From positions 1-64,000 of the forward strand of contig CAWFMC010000020.1 of the NCBI GenBank assembly GCA_963816725.1: a stretch of DNA of 64,000 nt, in the 5' to 3' direction. Source of the DNA: CAVSUB01 sp963816725. GTDB taxonomy: Bacteria > Acidobacteriota > Vicinamibacteria > Vicinamibacterales > 2-12-FULL-66-21. Below the pieces are notes generated by a model. That model was not told the origin of the DNA. It saw only the letters and a list, made by a program, of their open reading frames with translations, and did not search any database. Below are positions 1 through 8,471 of this stretch, piece by piece. The translations under genes were made by a program, and so were the position numbers. Every line of letters starts with the position of its first letter. Position 1 is the first letter of the stretch.

Positions 1-1
1 C

Positions 2-1015
2 GCGCTGACTGTCGGTTCGGCCGAACCACCTGAGGACTCCGAAGCTGCATTGAACGATGCCCTAACGATCATCAACAACTGGCGCGCGTCGCATAGCTAT
101 CCGCTCTTGGCATTCCGAATGACGCTCACGAAGCGAGCGCGCGGTATCGATGATCGTGTCGTCATTGCCCAGCGGCTCAAACGGCTGTCGTCGATTCAGG
201 TAAAACTGATGAGAAATCCAAAGATGGCTCTCTCGCGGGTACATGACATTGGCGGCTGCAGGGCCGTCGTACGGAACGTCGCGAGAGTGAACCGGATCGT
301 CCGCTTGTACGAGGACAGTCACGCGAGGAATCCCCACGTACGCGCCGAATTCGTTCGTAAGTACGACTACATCGCGCAACCGAAGGAGGACGGTTACCGC
401 AGCGTCCACCTTGTGTACAAGTATCGAACCGGGTCTGCCCGGCAAACGGCGTGGAACGGCCTCAGGATCGAAATCCAGGTTCGGACGCGGCTTCAGCATG
501 CTTGGGCGACCGCCGTCGAGACGGTCGATACATTCACGAATCAGGCATTGAAAACGGGAGGGGGTAAGGAGGAATGGCGGAGGTTTTTCGTGCTGATGGG
601 TTCAGCAATTGCTTTGAAAGAGCGCACACCCCCATGCCCGAATACGCCGACATTCGTCGGGGAACTTAAGAGTGAGCTGAGGGCCGCCGTCGAGAAGCTG
701 AACGTTCGGACGGTACTCCGAGGTTGGTCGCGTGCCATGAAGTACCTGCCGACGCGGACAACGCGCGACGCGACGGTCTACCTCCTGTATTTGGATTCCG
801 CCGAGGAACGGATCAAGGTCACCGCGTTTCCGAGCGCTCAGCAGGCGAAAGCGTCGGAGGTCTACCTGTCCACGGAGAAGATGATCAGGGATCGCCCCAC
901 GGCTCAGGCCGTTTTGGTTTCGGTCGGTTCTCTCCAATCGCTCAGAACGGCGTTCCCGAACTACTTTGCCGACACGACAGCGTTTCTGCAGGCCGTGGAT
1001 TCCGCGGTGCGGTGA
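2..1015 (+). CDS. RelA/SpoT synthetase-domain protein, 5' partial at window edge
   Basis: This encodes a (p)ppGpp synthetase-fold domain (RelA_SpoT, PF04607). Counting from the TTG at 50, the motifs are HDIGGCRAV (65-73), DYIAQPKEDGYRSVH (106-120) and EIQVRTRLQHAW (141-152), the core that binds nucleotide and transfers pyrophosphate in alarmone synthetases. No HD hydrolase, TGS or ACT domain is visible, so it resembles a small alarmone synthetase or the toxSAS type rather than a long Rel. The frame is open back to base 2 and the TTG at 50 has no well-placed Shine-Dalgarno, so the true start is probably outside the window. The roughly 150-residue C-terminal part is not recognised. The domain is certain; whether it makes (p)ppGpp or modifies another substrate cannot be read here. 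Confidence 0.85.
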   Translation, partial: ALTVGSAEPPEDSEAALNDALTIINNWRASHSYPLLAFRMTLTKRARGIDDRVVIAQRLKRLSSIQVKLMRNPKMALSRVHDIGGCRAVVRNVARVNRIVRLYEDSHARNPHVRAEFVRKYDYIAQPKEDGYRSVHLVYKYRTGSARQTAWNGLRIEIQVRTRLQHAWATAVETVDTFTNQALKTGGGKEEWRRFFVLMGSAIALKERTPPCPNTPTFVGELKSELRAAVEKLNVRTVLRGWSRAMKYLPTRTTRDATVYLLYLDSAEERIKVTAFPSAQQAKASEVYLSTEKMIRDRPTAQAVLVSVGSLQSLRTAFPNYFADTTAFLQAVDSAVR

Positions 1016-1164
1016 ATCACTGAACGGTCAGGCAGCGTCGCCCCGTAGAGGCGAGCGCGTGGTTGGGACGGCTGAGGGTGCCCCTGCTCAGGCAGCGATT
1101 CCAGAGAATTCCGTGATCCAACCGGTCGAGCGCGCCCCCGGGCGCGCTTCAAATCATCCGAGCC

Positions 1165-1356
1165 TTAGTCTCGCAATGATAAGTCGTTGCGCGCCACGTT
1201 GGTGTCGTGCAGGCGGAAGGCTATCTGCGTACACGTGGCGACAAAGGCTCCCACCGCGAGCGCGGCCCCGATGCCTGGAGGAAGACGAGGCCAGGGGGCA
1301 GTGGCTATGAATGCCCACATGGCGACTTCGCTCGCGATTCTCAATGCACGAACCAT
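1165..1356 (-). CDS. possible small membrane protein in a 540-bp gap
   Basis: This 63-residue frame is the only plausible gene in the stretch 1016-1556. It begins with a short basic segment (MVRALR) and has two hydrophobic runs (around residues 10-20 and 28-46) separated by a Pro-rich turn, as in a small two-helix membrane protein. I recognise no family. The remainder of the gap shows no other coding signal. It could equally be noncoding. Confidence 0.3.
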   Translation of the reverse strand: MVRALRIASEVAMWAFIATAPWPRLPPGIGAALAVGAFVATCTQIAFRLHDTNVARNDLSLRD

Positions 1357-1556
1357 CGCACCCTCCGTACCAACCGAGCGTTGGCGGTGCCGAGGCTGTG
1401 GATCCCCTGATAGACTACGCTAAAGAGCAGGTTTTACGCTGCCCGGCCAGAGAACCGCAGCGTGCAACCTTTCGAGCGCGCCGCCGGGCGCACCACCCTC
1501 AAGTCGATCCTGCAAGTCCTCATGCGAGCGCCGCGAAGGCGCGCATCCTCCAGAGT

Positions 1557-2819
1557 TCACGCTCCGCAGTGACGCTGCTCGATCTGGCCGACCTTGTCCG
1601 TGAAAACCGCGACCCAGGCGTCGAGGCCGGTATACGTCCTGTGGAGCCTGTCCTGCCACTGAGGCACTTCGCCCAGCCGGTCGATCCGGGCCGTCTCGAA
1701 AATCGCGCGGATGTGCTCGGGCGTGAGCCGCTCCAACTGTGTGGCCAGGAAGCTGCGGCCGGCCTCGCTGATCCGGGGGTTCTCGCCCGCGTCGGCGCCC
1801 GCCGAGCCGGATACATTGATGTTGCCGCGGCACTCCGGCGAACCGCCGTGAGAGGCGTGCGGCTGCGTCGCGAAGACATCCTTGCCGGCCCAGGACTTGA
1901 GATGGATCTTCGCGGCACGGCCGGTGAACTGACCCGCCCCACCAAAGGTGGCCCCGACGTCCTGGAGGGTGACCACGGTGTCGCCCAAACAGGCTCTGAC
2001 TGACGGAGACTCGAAAAGAACGCCCATGCCGGCGGTGTCATGCCTCGCGCCGGGCAGATCCCTGAGGTCGCCGCCCTCAACGTCCAGATCGCCACGACAC
2101 ACGAGACGCTGTTGCGAGCGCTTCCGGTCGCCGTGCTGGATGAACACGGCAAGCAGCGTGAGTGCGTCGAAGTGCATCCGCTGACGCATGCGCAATGCCC
2201 CCGACGGCAGGCTATCGATCGCCTTTTCGAGCTCGCCGAACGCCCAGCCTTGGTCCGGGTCCTTCGTCGAGGTGATCACGGTGCCCACGTAGTGCGGCTC
2301 GTACTCGGCGTCGAAGCGACGGGCCTGGCGCGGCCCCTCACCGGTCCACGGATTGGCCGGGCAGTCCTGACACTCCACGATGACCGGAAACACGGGATCC
2401 GTATCGAAGCCCAGTGCCCACATCAGTCGCGTGGCCGCCACTTCGGCGAACACCTCGCGATTTCCGTGGCCCGCGCCGTCGTAGTACTTGAGGCGCAACG
2501 ATTCGCCATCGGCGGTGCGGCAGCTGAATTTGGGCGTCTTTCCGCCCAGCTCGAGGCCCCGGTGTTCGAAGCGGCACTCAATCGGCCGGCCAGCCGCGTC
2601 CGCGATCGCGGCTGGCAACGCCACCTCTGGGCCAACCCTGATCTGCTCCGGCGAGAGTGGCCCCGGGTCCCTCCAGATCACTGCGTTCGCAAGATAGCTG
2701 GTGCGCTCGGCTTCGTGCGAGTAGAGAACGACGGGAGCTGAGGTCGAAGCCGTGAGCGCGCCCCCCGCGCAGACCGCCAGCACGACCAGCAGCGAAACGA
2801 ATCGTCGGGGCATGCCCAT
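1557..2819 (-). CDS. exported protein with atypical-kinase-like motifs (paralog A)
   Basis: A 420-residue protein with a signal peptide (hydrophobic run at residues 8-24). I know of no assigned function. It is paralogous to the products of 3141-4457 and 10793-12034. Shared blocks are KFSCRTADG (97-105), LRLKYYD with Lys111, NREVFAEVAATRLMWALGF with Glu122, a CxxC (C150, C153), the block QHGDRKRSQQ (228-237), and LQDVGATFG (285-293). The order Lys, Glu, then a D-R-K-x-x-Q loop, then D-x-G-x-x-F-G resembles the nucleotide-binding and catalytic elements of HipA/FAM20/PI3K-like atypical kinases (inference). Location is predicted extracytoplasmic. It is divergent from paralog B across a 320-bp gap. 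An alternative is a non-enzymatic cysteine-containing envelope protein. Confidence 0.75.
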   Translation of the reverse strand: MGMPRRFVSLLVVLAVCAGGALTASTSAPVVLYSHEAERTSYLANAVIWRDPGPLSPEQIRVGPEVALPAAIADAAGRPIECRFEHRGLELGGKTPKFSCRTADGESLRLKYYDGAGHGNREVFAEVAATRLMWALGFDTDPVFPVIVECQDCPANPWTGEGPRQARRFDAEYEPHYVGTVITSTKDPDQGWAFGELEKAIDSLPSGALRMRQRMHFDALTLLAVFIQHGDRKRSQQRLVCRGDLDVEGGDLRDLPGARHDTAGMGVLFESPSVRACLGDTVVTLQDVGATFGGAGQFTGRAAKIHLKSWAGKDVFATQPHASHGGSPECRGNINVSGSAGADAGENPRISEAGRSFLATQLERLTPEHIRAIFETARIDRLGEVPQWQDRLHRTYTGLDAWVAVFTDKVGQIEQRHCGA

Positions 2820-3140
2820 GTTGTCCCTCCAGAGGAAGCCGCGGTTGAGTCACGGCAGAAACTGGCGCTGCAGGAACTCGAGCCGCAAACAACGCTGCTC
2901 AAGTAAACGGCAGCTCCCTCCGGAATGAACGCGTCCGTCGGCGGCCCGTTCGTTGGACGGTGAGCTCAGCTGAAGCGCGATGACCACGTCGCCACGACAC
3001 GCCGGCAATTGAACCCCTGACTGTGTAATCGACACCTTCACGGCAGCCGTTCCACGGTTGCTCCTGTTCGTCCCGGCGATGGCGAGCGTTTGACCGATCA
3101 GTTCGGGATTCCGCGCCGCCAGCACGGAGAAGGAGATCAG
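2820..3140. other. intergenic region between divergent paralogs A and B
   Basis: About 320 bp separate the starts of two divergent paralogous genes. It must hold promoters for both, but I cannot fix convincing -35/-10 boxes. A Shine-Dalgarno AAGGAG at about 3130-3135 precedes the ATG at 3141. A minus-strand open frame (2850-3125) covers much of the gap, but it resembles no family and I do not call it a gene. Confidence 0.5.
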
Positions 3141-4457
3141 ATGGTTACGAAGGCTGTACTCGTGACAATGATCGTCCTCGCATCACCCGTAGGCCCGAGG
3201 GCCGCCGGCACGTGCGACGTTCCCAGCGACATGACCACGCGAGACAAGCTCCCATGCGTCCGCGCGAGCACGGTGCTGCTCGAACAGCCGTCCTTGACGA
3301 TGGAACAACTCACCAAGGGACCGGACTTCGAGGCGGATGACCCTGCGAAATCGCGATTCGCGTATTTCACGCCGGAGGACACGATCACCTGCTACTTCAG
3401 GCCGTTCTTCGCCTTCCTCCCGGACAAGGGCCGCACGCCGAAGTTCTTATGCTGGCAGCTCGACGGCAGCGGCAGGTTCTTCGACCGGACGGGACTGACC
3501 ATCGCAGTGGACGATGCGAAGGTGGTCGCCGGCCCGGACGGGCGCGGCGTGCTCTACGCGCGCACCGATGCGGCTGATGCGCACGAAATCAAGGCCGACC
3601 TGTTCAAGATCAAGTACCTCACCCCACCCTTTCCGAACCACGACCGGCGCGACAACGAAGTGTTCACGGAAGTGGCTGCGGCCCGGTTTCTCTGGGCGCT
3701 CGGCTTTCCAGCCGATCACATGTACTCCGCGCTGGCGGTCAGGTGCGTCGGGTGCAGCCACGATCCGTTCAGGGAGGACCAGCGTCACAACACCGCATCG
3801 CTGCGGGACGAGCCGATGGTGTTCCGAGTCGTGGCGGTCGAGCGATTACTGCCGATGGACCCGATCGATCCCCAGCACGACGAAACCTGGTCCTGGGCAG
3901 ACGCGGCGGCGCTCTACGCCAGCGGCTGGACCCGAGAGCAGCAGGTTGGATTCGACGCCTACCGGCTGGCGCTCGGGTTGCTCACCTATCACAACCCGCT
4001 CGACTCCCAGAACCGGCTGGTGTGTGCCGAATGGAAAGCCGGAGTGCGCGATCCGAAGGTGTGCGAGCGGCCGATGGTTCTCGTGCAGGACCTCGGGTCG
4101 TCCTTCGGGAAGCCAGGCTCTCTCGGGACGAACGTGCGCGGAGACTTCCGAGCGTGGCAAGCTCAGACCCTCTTCGCCAACGCCGATCGCTGTGAGCTGA
4201 AGTATCCGCTCAAGGGCGAGAGTACGGTGCTGCAGGAAGCGCAGGAGCTGCTCGTCCGGCGCCTCGACAAGCTGGATCGCGCCTCGGTCAAGGCGATCTT
4301 CGCAGCGGCTCGCTTTCAAATGGTCGATCAGAAGCAACTCGAACGGCTGCGCCACGACGGCGCAGCAGACGCAGAAGACGCGGCGCTGAACGAGTGGACG
4401 GACGTGTTCATGCGCCGAGTCGCCGAATTGCGCGCGGCACGCAACTGCCGGAACTGA
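3141..4457 (+). CDS. exported kinase-like paralog B with Asp-to-Asn change
   Basis: A 438-residue protein; the start is the ATG at 3141, which has a good Shine-Dalgarno and opens a signal peptide (residues 4-22, ending near AAG-TC). It aligns with paralogs A and C over KFLCWQLDG (101-109), IKYL with Lys158, DNEVFTEVAAARFLWALGF with Glu173, CVGC (202-205) and VQDLGSSFG (315-323). At the presumed catalytic loop, QHGDRKxxQQ of the paralogs is replaced by YHNPLDSQN (283-291), so the Asp position is Asn285. If the family are kinases, this member looks like a pseudokinase. It also has an insertion of about 45 residues (around 111-155) absent from A and C. Function unknown. Confidence 0.75.
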   Translation: MVTKAVLVTMIVLASPVGPRAAGTCDVPSDMTTRDKLPCVRASTVLLEQPSLTMEQLTKGPDFEADDPAKSRFAYFTPEDTITCYFRPFFAFLPDKGRTPKFLCWQLDGSGRFFDRTGLTIAVDDAKVVAGPDGRGVLYARTDAADAHEIKADLFKIKYLTPPFPNHDRRDNEVFTEVAAARFLWALGFPADHMYSALAVRCVGCSHDPFREDQRHNTASLRDEPMVFRVVAVERLLPMDPIDPQHDETWSWADAAALYASGWTREQQVGFDAYRLALGLLTYHNPLDSQNRLVCAEWKAGVRDPKVCERPMVLVQDLGSSFGKPGSLGTNVRGDFRAWQAQTLFANADRCELKYPLKGESTVLQEAQELLVRRLDKLDRASVKAIFAAARFQMVDQKQLERLRHDGAADAEDAALNEWTDVFMRRVAELRAARNCRN

Positions 4458-4633
4458 CCCGGCCGTCAAGCGAGTCAGGCCTGACGGCCGGTCCGAACCG
4501 CCACAGGTCCGCGGCCCGCCGGAGCAGAACGGGACTGCTCCGGTGTCGCTTCCACGCGAAAGCCTGGCCACGTGCGGCGTCGTTCAAGAGAAGCGCCTCC
4601 CCTTCACATCGCTCCGCTCATCCGGCGCCCTGC

Positions 4634-5203
4634 TCACCGCCTGGATCGACGGTCCGACAGGGCCTTGGACGCCATATAGAGCCCGCCACCGATCGCCACA
4701 TAGGGCGCCGCCCACATCAGCAGGTCGATCGGTTGATGCTTCAGATCGGCGCGATGCTGCCCGAAGCGGGTGCGGTACGCGCCGTCCTTGAACTCGCGGG
4801 CTACGCCGGTTTCGGAGATCACATTATCCGGGCGGCCGCTGAGGGCGGCGCTGACGCGCCCTTCGAGCACGTCCACGCGATCCCCGGCCATCAGGAGCAG
4901 CCAATGCGCCGTCTGCCCTTCACTGAACGTGTAGGCGAAGCGGCGGATCGCCCCCGACAGGCCACGGAGCGGCTGCGCGGTGCCGAAGACCGGCGTCAGG
5001 AATTTGTGCTCGGTCGACTTCTCGCGTGGCATGCGCTCCGGCTGACGCTCGGGAAATTCCCAATGCGCGCCGGTCTCCTGGAACTCCTCTTTCGGGTATG
5101 ACGGCCGATCGGCCGGGTCGAGATCGACGCCCCACCCTGGAATCGTGCGCCGGAGCTCCTCGCTGTCGGGAGCAATGCGCGGCTTCTCTCGTGTGTACGC
5201 CAA
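4634..5203 (-). CDS. conserved hypothetical partner of zinc alcohol dehydrogenase
   Basis: A 189-residue, mostly soluble protein with a C-terminal hydrophobic segment (about 164-180, LLMWAAPYVAIGGG) that probably anchors it in the membrane. Distinctive blocks are TIPGWGVDLDP (20-30), TGAHWEFPERQPE (44-56) and EHKFLTPVFGTAQPLRG (65-81). I know this type only as an uncharacterised protein, and associate it with zinc-dependent dehydrogenases. Here it starts 15 bp after the dehydrogenase stop, with a strong Shine-Dalgarno (GAGGAGG on the minus strand), so the two form an operon. A helper or membrane-tethering role for the dehydrogenase is inference. Confidence 0.7.
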   Translation of the reverse strand: MAYTREKPRIAPDSEELRRTIPGWGVDLDPADRPSYPKEEFQETGAHWEFPERQPERMPREKSTEHKFLTPVFGTAQPLRGLSGAIRRFAYTFSEGQTAHWLLLMAGDRVDVLEGRVSAALSGRPDNVISETGVAREFKDGAYRTRFGQHRADLKHQPIDLLMWAAPYVAIGGGLYMASKALSDRRSRR

Positions 5204-5218
5204 CGGAACCTCCTCTGC

Positions 5219-6364
5219 TCAGTGCGTGGGGATGACGAGCGGCTTGATGCAGCCGTCCAGTTTGTTCGACATCAGGTGGTAGCCCTCGGCAATCTCGTCG
5301 AGCGGAATGCGATGCGTCACGACGTCACTCGGCTTCAGCACGCCGGTGCGCACGTGCTCGAACAGGCGCGGCCACTGACGCTTGACGGGGGTCTGATTGG
5401 TCCGGATGGTGAGCCCCTTGTTCATCGCGTCCCCGAACTTGACCGCGCTGAAGAGCGGCCCGAAAGCACCGACCACGCCGACGTTCCCGCCCTTGCGCAC
5501 GCTGTCGATGCACCAGTTCAGCGCCACCGGCGATCCTCCCTGCAGCTTGAACTTGGCACTCGTGATGTGCTGGAAGAACGCGCCGTCGGCCTCCGCGCCG
5601 ACCGCCTCGATGCAGACGTCCGCCCCCAGGAACTCGGTCGCCTCTTTCACCCACTGCACGATGTCGTCGACCTGATTGAAGTTCACGGTCTCGGCATGGG
5701 CGAAGCGGCGCGCGAACTCCAGGCGGTAGTCGATGTGGTCGACGACGATCACCCGTCCGGCCCCCATCAGCCAGGCCGACTTCGCAGCGAAGAGCCCGAC
5801 CGGCCCCGCACCGAACACCACCACCACGTCCCCTTCGCGGATGTGCCCGAGCTGCGCGCCGAAGTACCCGGTCGGACAGGCGTCGGTGAGCAGCACCGCG
5901 TCCTCTTCGTCCATCCACTCCGGGATCTTGCTCGGGCCGACGTCCGCGAACGGCACGCGCACGAACTCCGCCTGCCCGCCGTCGTACCCGCCGCAGCTGT
6001 GCGAGTAGCCGTAAATGCCGCCGATCGCCGACGCATTCGGATTGACGTTGTGGCAGTTGCTGTAGAGGCCGCGGGCGCAGAAGAAGCACGAGCCGCAGAA
6101 GATGTTGAAGGGCACCAAGACCCGGTCGCCCACCTGCAGGTGCTCGACGGACGACCCAACCTCGTGCACCACGCCGACGAACTCGTGCCCGAACGTGTGC
6201 CCGATGCGCAGGTCCGGCATCATCCCGTGATAGAGGTGCAGGTCGGATCCGCAGATCGCCGCACACGTCACCCGGACGATGGCATCGTTCGGATGCTCGA
6301 TCGCCGGGATGTCCTTTTCCTCGATGCGAACCCTGCCGGGTCCGCGGTACACCATCGCCCGCAT
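5219..6364 (-). CDS. zinc-dependent alcohol dehydrogenase, FDH-like
   Basis: A 381-residue medium-chain dehydrogenase. The catalytic zinc ligands are Cys38 (ICGSDLHLYHG) and His60-Glu61 (FGHEFVG). The structural zinc is held by Cys90, Cys93, Cys96 and Cys104 (CGSCFFCARGLYSNC). The NAD-binding Rossmann motif is GAGPVG (185-190) with an acidic residue after strand 2 (VVDH, 207-210), favouring NAD(H). Its overall pattern resembles the glutathione-independent formaldehyde-dehydrogenase-like branch, so an aldehyde or alcohol oxidation in the cytoplasm is likely; the substrate is not determined. AGGAGGT sits about 6 bp before the ATG. It is the first gene of a two-gene operon with the 189-residue protein downstream. 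Confidence 0.93.
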   Translation of the reverse strand: MRAMVYRGPGRVRIEEKDIPAIEHPNDAIVRVTCAAICGSDLHLYHGMMPDLRIGHTFGHEFVGVVHEVGSSVEHLQVGDRVLVPFNIFCGSCFFCARGLYSNCHNVNPNASAIGGIYGYSHSCGGYDGGQAEFVRVPFADVGPSKIPEWMDEEDAVLLTDACPTGYFGAQLGHIREGDVVVVFGAGPVGLFAAKSAWLMGAGRVIVVDHIDYRLEFARRFAHAETVNFNQVDDIVQWVKEATEFLGADVCIEAVGAEADGAFFQHITSAKFKLQGGSPVALNWCIDSVRKGGNVGVVGAFGPLFSAVKFGDAMNKGLTIRTNQTPVKRQWPRLFEHVRTGVLKPSDVVTHRIPLDEIAEGYHLMSNKLDGCIKPLVIPTH

Positions 6365-6814
6365 GCATGACCTCCTGTGCGCGTTGCGTCCGGCCTTCCG
6401 ATTCCCATACCGCCGGCAGACGTGACGTGTCGCACGAGGTCGTCCTCACGCGCGCCGCCCTGCTGACACGGCTGCATCTACGCCCGCTGCGATCCGCATC
6501 AGGCGGGTTCACAGCGACCACCGCGCGAGTGCATAACTCGGACCTCTCGAACCGCTGCCGTGACGAATGGACGGCCCTTTCGCGCGCGCTGGCTCGATCA
6601 CAGTCGGTACGGACGGCCGGCTCGGGCGCACACTGGACGCGCCTGTAGCGATCGAGGCGGAGAGATGGATGCAATCGAAACGCGATGCGGCGGGGTTGGC
6701 TCTTCGCACCCACCGTCAGCAGACCCATGCCGGATGACGGTTCATCCGGAAGCACTACGGGAGCGCTACGGGCACCGGGCCTGCGGCTTGCAGCTTTCTG
6801 TGGTGGAGGTAGTC
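6365..6814. other. 450-bp gap between divergent genes, no gene seen
   Basis: The region lies between the divergent dehydrogenase operon and the exported protein at 6815. All frames are short or are antisense shadows. It should hold two promoters, but I cannot assign boxes. GGAGG at 6805-6809 is the Shine-Dalgarno for the GTG at 6815. Confidence 0.5.
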
Positions 6815-7345
6815 GTGCGTGTAAAAGGGATCACACGAGGATCGGCCATCGCGCTCGCGATCGCGTTGGCGATGGCGACCGGCATGCGTGCTCGCGCCCA
6901 GTCGGGGCAGGCGCCGGTTAACCCGGGGTCGCAGGGGATTCCGCGAGGAAACGACGCTCAGGTCACCTGGGTTGGCTGCCTGATGCGTGTCGAAAAAAAT
7001 CCGGCGCGTCCGGGCACCGGCGACAACACGGAGGAGGGGAAGAACGAATCCTCGCGCTTCGTGCTCAAGGACGCGTCCCCCACCAGCGCGCGGAACGACC
7101 GCGCAACCCGCGAGATCGCGCTCAGGACGTCCAAGGTCAACCTCGCCGAGCACGCCGGTCATCAGGTCGAGCTGACCGGACGGTTCGTCGACGCGCGGAC
7201 CACGGGCACGTCTGGAGGCACATCGAAAGGGGCTGCGACAGGCAGCACCGGCGCGGCACAACCGGCGGGCGGCGCGAATCCTCAGAACACGATCTTCGAG
7301 GTGAACGCGGCGCGCACGACGAATGCCTCGTGTCAGCCGAAGTAA
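6815..7345 (+). CDS. exported protein, OB-fold-like acidobacterial family
   Basis: A 176-residue product from the GTG at 6815, chosen because GGAGG lies 6 bp upstream and because it opens a signal peptide (IALAIALAMATG, then cleavage near RARA-QSG). The mature part has the pattern VTWVGCLMRV ... SRFVLKDA ... LAEHAGHQVELTGRFVD. I associate this arrangement with small exported proteins in Acidobacteriota that may adopt an OB-like beta barrel; the fold is inference. The C-terminal quarter is low-complexity Gly/Thr/Ala-rich before a final Cys. Function unknown. It converges on the sugar isomerase across a short hairpin. Confidence 0.7.
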   Translation: MRVKGITRGSAIALAIALAMATGMRARAQSGQAPVNPGSQGIPRGNDAQVTWVGCLMRVEKNPARPGTGDNTEEGKNESSRFVLKDASPTSARNDRATREIALRTSKVNLAEHAGHQVELTGRFVDARTTGTSGGTSKGAATGSTGAAQPAGGANPQNTIFEVNAARTTNASCQPK

Positions 7346-7366
7346 GGTGCGCGGTTGCGCCCACCT
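7345..7366. terminator. hairpin between convergent genes
   Basis: AGGTGCGC and GCGCCCACCT can pair around GGTT, with a two-base bulge. It lies exactly in the 23-bp space between convergent stops at 7345 and 7369. There is no T tract, which is common for terminators in very high-GC genomes. Confidence 0.45.
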
Positions 7367-7368
7367 GC

Positions 7369-8382
7369 TCAGGCCAGCCCAAGCCGATCACGGGCGTAGA
7401 CGATCGAGCGATCCACGAGCTCCATCTCGAGCGACAGGCGGTCGTCCGGGCTCAGGCCGGTGATCCGGGGCAGCGGTGCATGCGGCACGTTCGCCCTGAT
7501 GCGCCTCAGCGTCCTCGCCAGCGCCACACCATTCACATCGTCGAAGGTCGACCAGTACTTCTCCGTCAGGCACGGCACCTCGAGCGGATCGCGGGTGATC
7601 ATCTCGAGTGAGAAGCGCACCTCCGGGCGGGCGGTGCGGATGATGTCGGTGATACGTGGGATGTCCAGCATGCCCTCACCGAGCGGCACCTCGGAGATGC
7701 GGAACCCGTCAGCTGTCTCTTCGGCGGCCATGTCCTTGAAGTGGACGTTCAGCGTGTAGGGGGCAAGCTTCTCGATGGTCTCGATCGGATCGTCAAGGAC
7801 CGTCAGGTTGTTGCCGGTGTCGAGTGACACGCCGAGAAACTCGCTGCTGTACTGCTCGAGCAGCGCGACCTGCTGGTCGACGCGGAAGTCCTTGTGGTTC
7901 TCGAGCCCGAGCGGCAGGCGATGGCGCTCGAGGATCGGCACCGCCGTGGCGATCTGCTTGTGGAAGCCCTTGACGGCCTCGGTCCAGCCGGCCAGGGAAT
8001 CGAACATCTCGTAGCGCCGCCCCAGCAGGCACACCGCGCGCAGGCTGGTTGCGCCGGCTTCCTTGGCGACCTTGACCGCGTGCTCGAACACGGCGGGATC
8101 CTCACGCGGCAGGAACGTCTGGATCTCCAGGTACAGGCCGAGCGACTCCTTCAGCCGCCGTGTCGCGCGCGCCCAGTCCATGTCGATCGTGGTCATCCCG
8201 CCGTGCGCGCCGCCGGCGCCGACCCGCGCCGCAATCTCGAGCAGCCGGTCCGCCGCCAGCAGCCGCTCCGGCGTCGCGAAGCGGATCGACTGAAACGAGT
8301 CCGACGTCAACCCCATCGTGGTCCGCCGTTCCCGTCGCGGAATGTCCGGCAGCCCCTCCGCATCCAACCGATATCGCTCCAC
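7369..8382 (-). CDS. sugar phosphate isomerase/epimerase (AP endonuclease 2 fold)
   Basis: A TIM-barrel protein of the xylose-isomerase-like/AP_endonuc_2 family, which isomerises or epimerises sugars using a divalent metal. Metal-ligand motifs are visible in order: LYLEIQTF, LGLENHKDF (Glu and His), GVSLDTGNN (Asp), LNVHFKD (His) and FSLEMITRD (Glu). It is 337 residues from the GTG at 8382 (GGAG 6 bp upstream); an ATG at 8316 just before GLTSDSF is a shorter option. The frame continues upstream into a 7-nt repeat array and the MFS gene, so longer starts are artefacts. It lies downstream of the MFS gene on the same strand, suggesting uptake and use of a sugar acid or similar compound (inference). 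Confidence 0.85.
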   Translation of the reverse strand: MERYRLDAEGLPDIPRRERRTTMGLTSDSFQSIRFATPERLLAADRLLEIAARVGAGGAHGGMTTIDMDWARATRRLKESLGLYLEIQTFLPREDPAVFEHAVKVAKEAGATSLRAVCLLGRRYEMFDSLAGWTEAVKGFHKQIATAVPILERHRLPLGLENHKDFRVDQQVALLEQYSSEFLGVSLDTGNNLTVLDDPIETIEKLAPYTLNVHFKDMAAEETADGFRISEVPLGEGMLDIPRITDIIRTARPEVRFSLEMITRDPLEVPCLTEKYWSTFDDVNGVALARTLRRIRANVPHAPLPRITGLSPDDRLSLEMELVDRSIVYARDRLGLA

Positions 8383-8397
8383 GATTGCTCCGTTCTC

Positions 8398-8463
8398 CGA
8401 ACCCTGAACCGAACCTTGAACCGTTGAACCCAACCTTGAACCCTGAACCTTGAACCTTGAACC
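8398..8463. repeat. heptad tandem repeat, TTGAACC/CTGAACC units
   Basis: About nine imperfect tandem copies of a 7-nt unit (CTTGAAC/CCTGAAC variants) fill the space between the MFS stop and the isomerase start. Spacing is mostly 7, with occasional 5- or 8-nt steps. The reverse complement of the same unit forms the array at 50561. Confidence 0.85.
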
Positions 8464-8471
8464 GTCACGGT

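Noticed and set aside
1948..2741. Plus-strand frames antisense to paralog A
   Set aside because: Low hydrophobic-core content, no family match and full overlap with a well-supported gene on the other strand.
2850..3125. 91-codon minus-strand frame in the A-B intergenic region
   Set aside because: No ribosome-binding site and no family; it overlaps the paralog B start region and reads like a random frame.
5222..6370. 382-codon frame antisense to the alcohol dehydrogenase
   Set aside because: A full-length His/Asp/Arg-rich shadow of a gene with clear catalytic motifs on the opposite strand.
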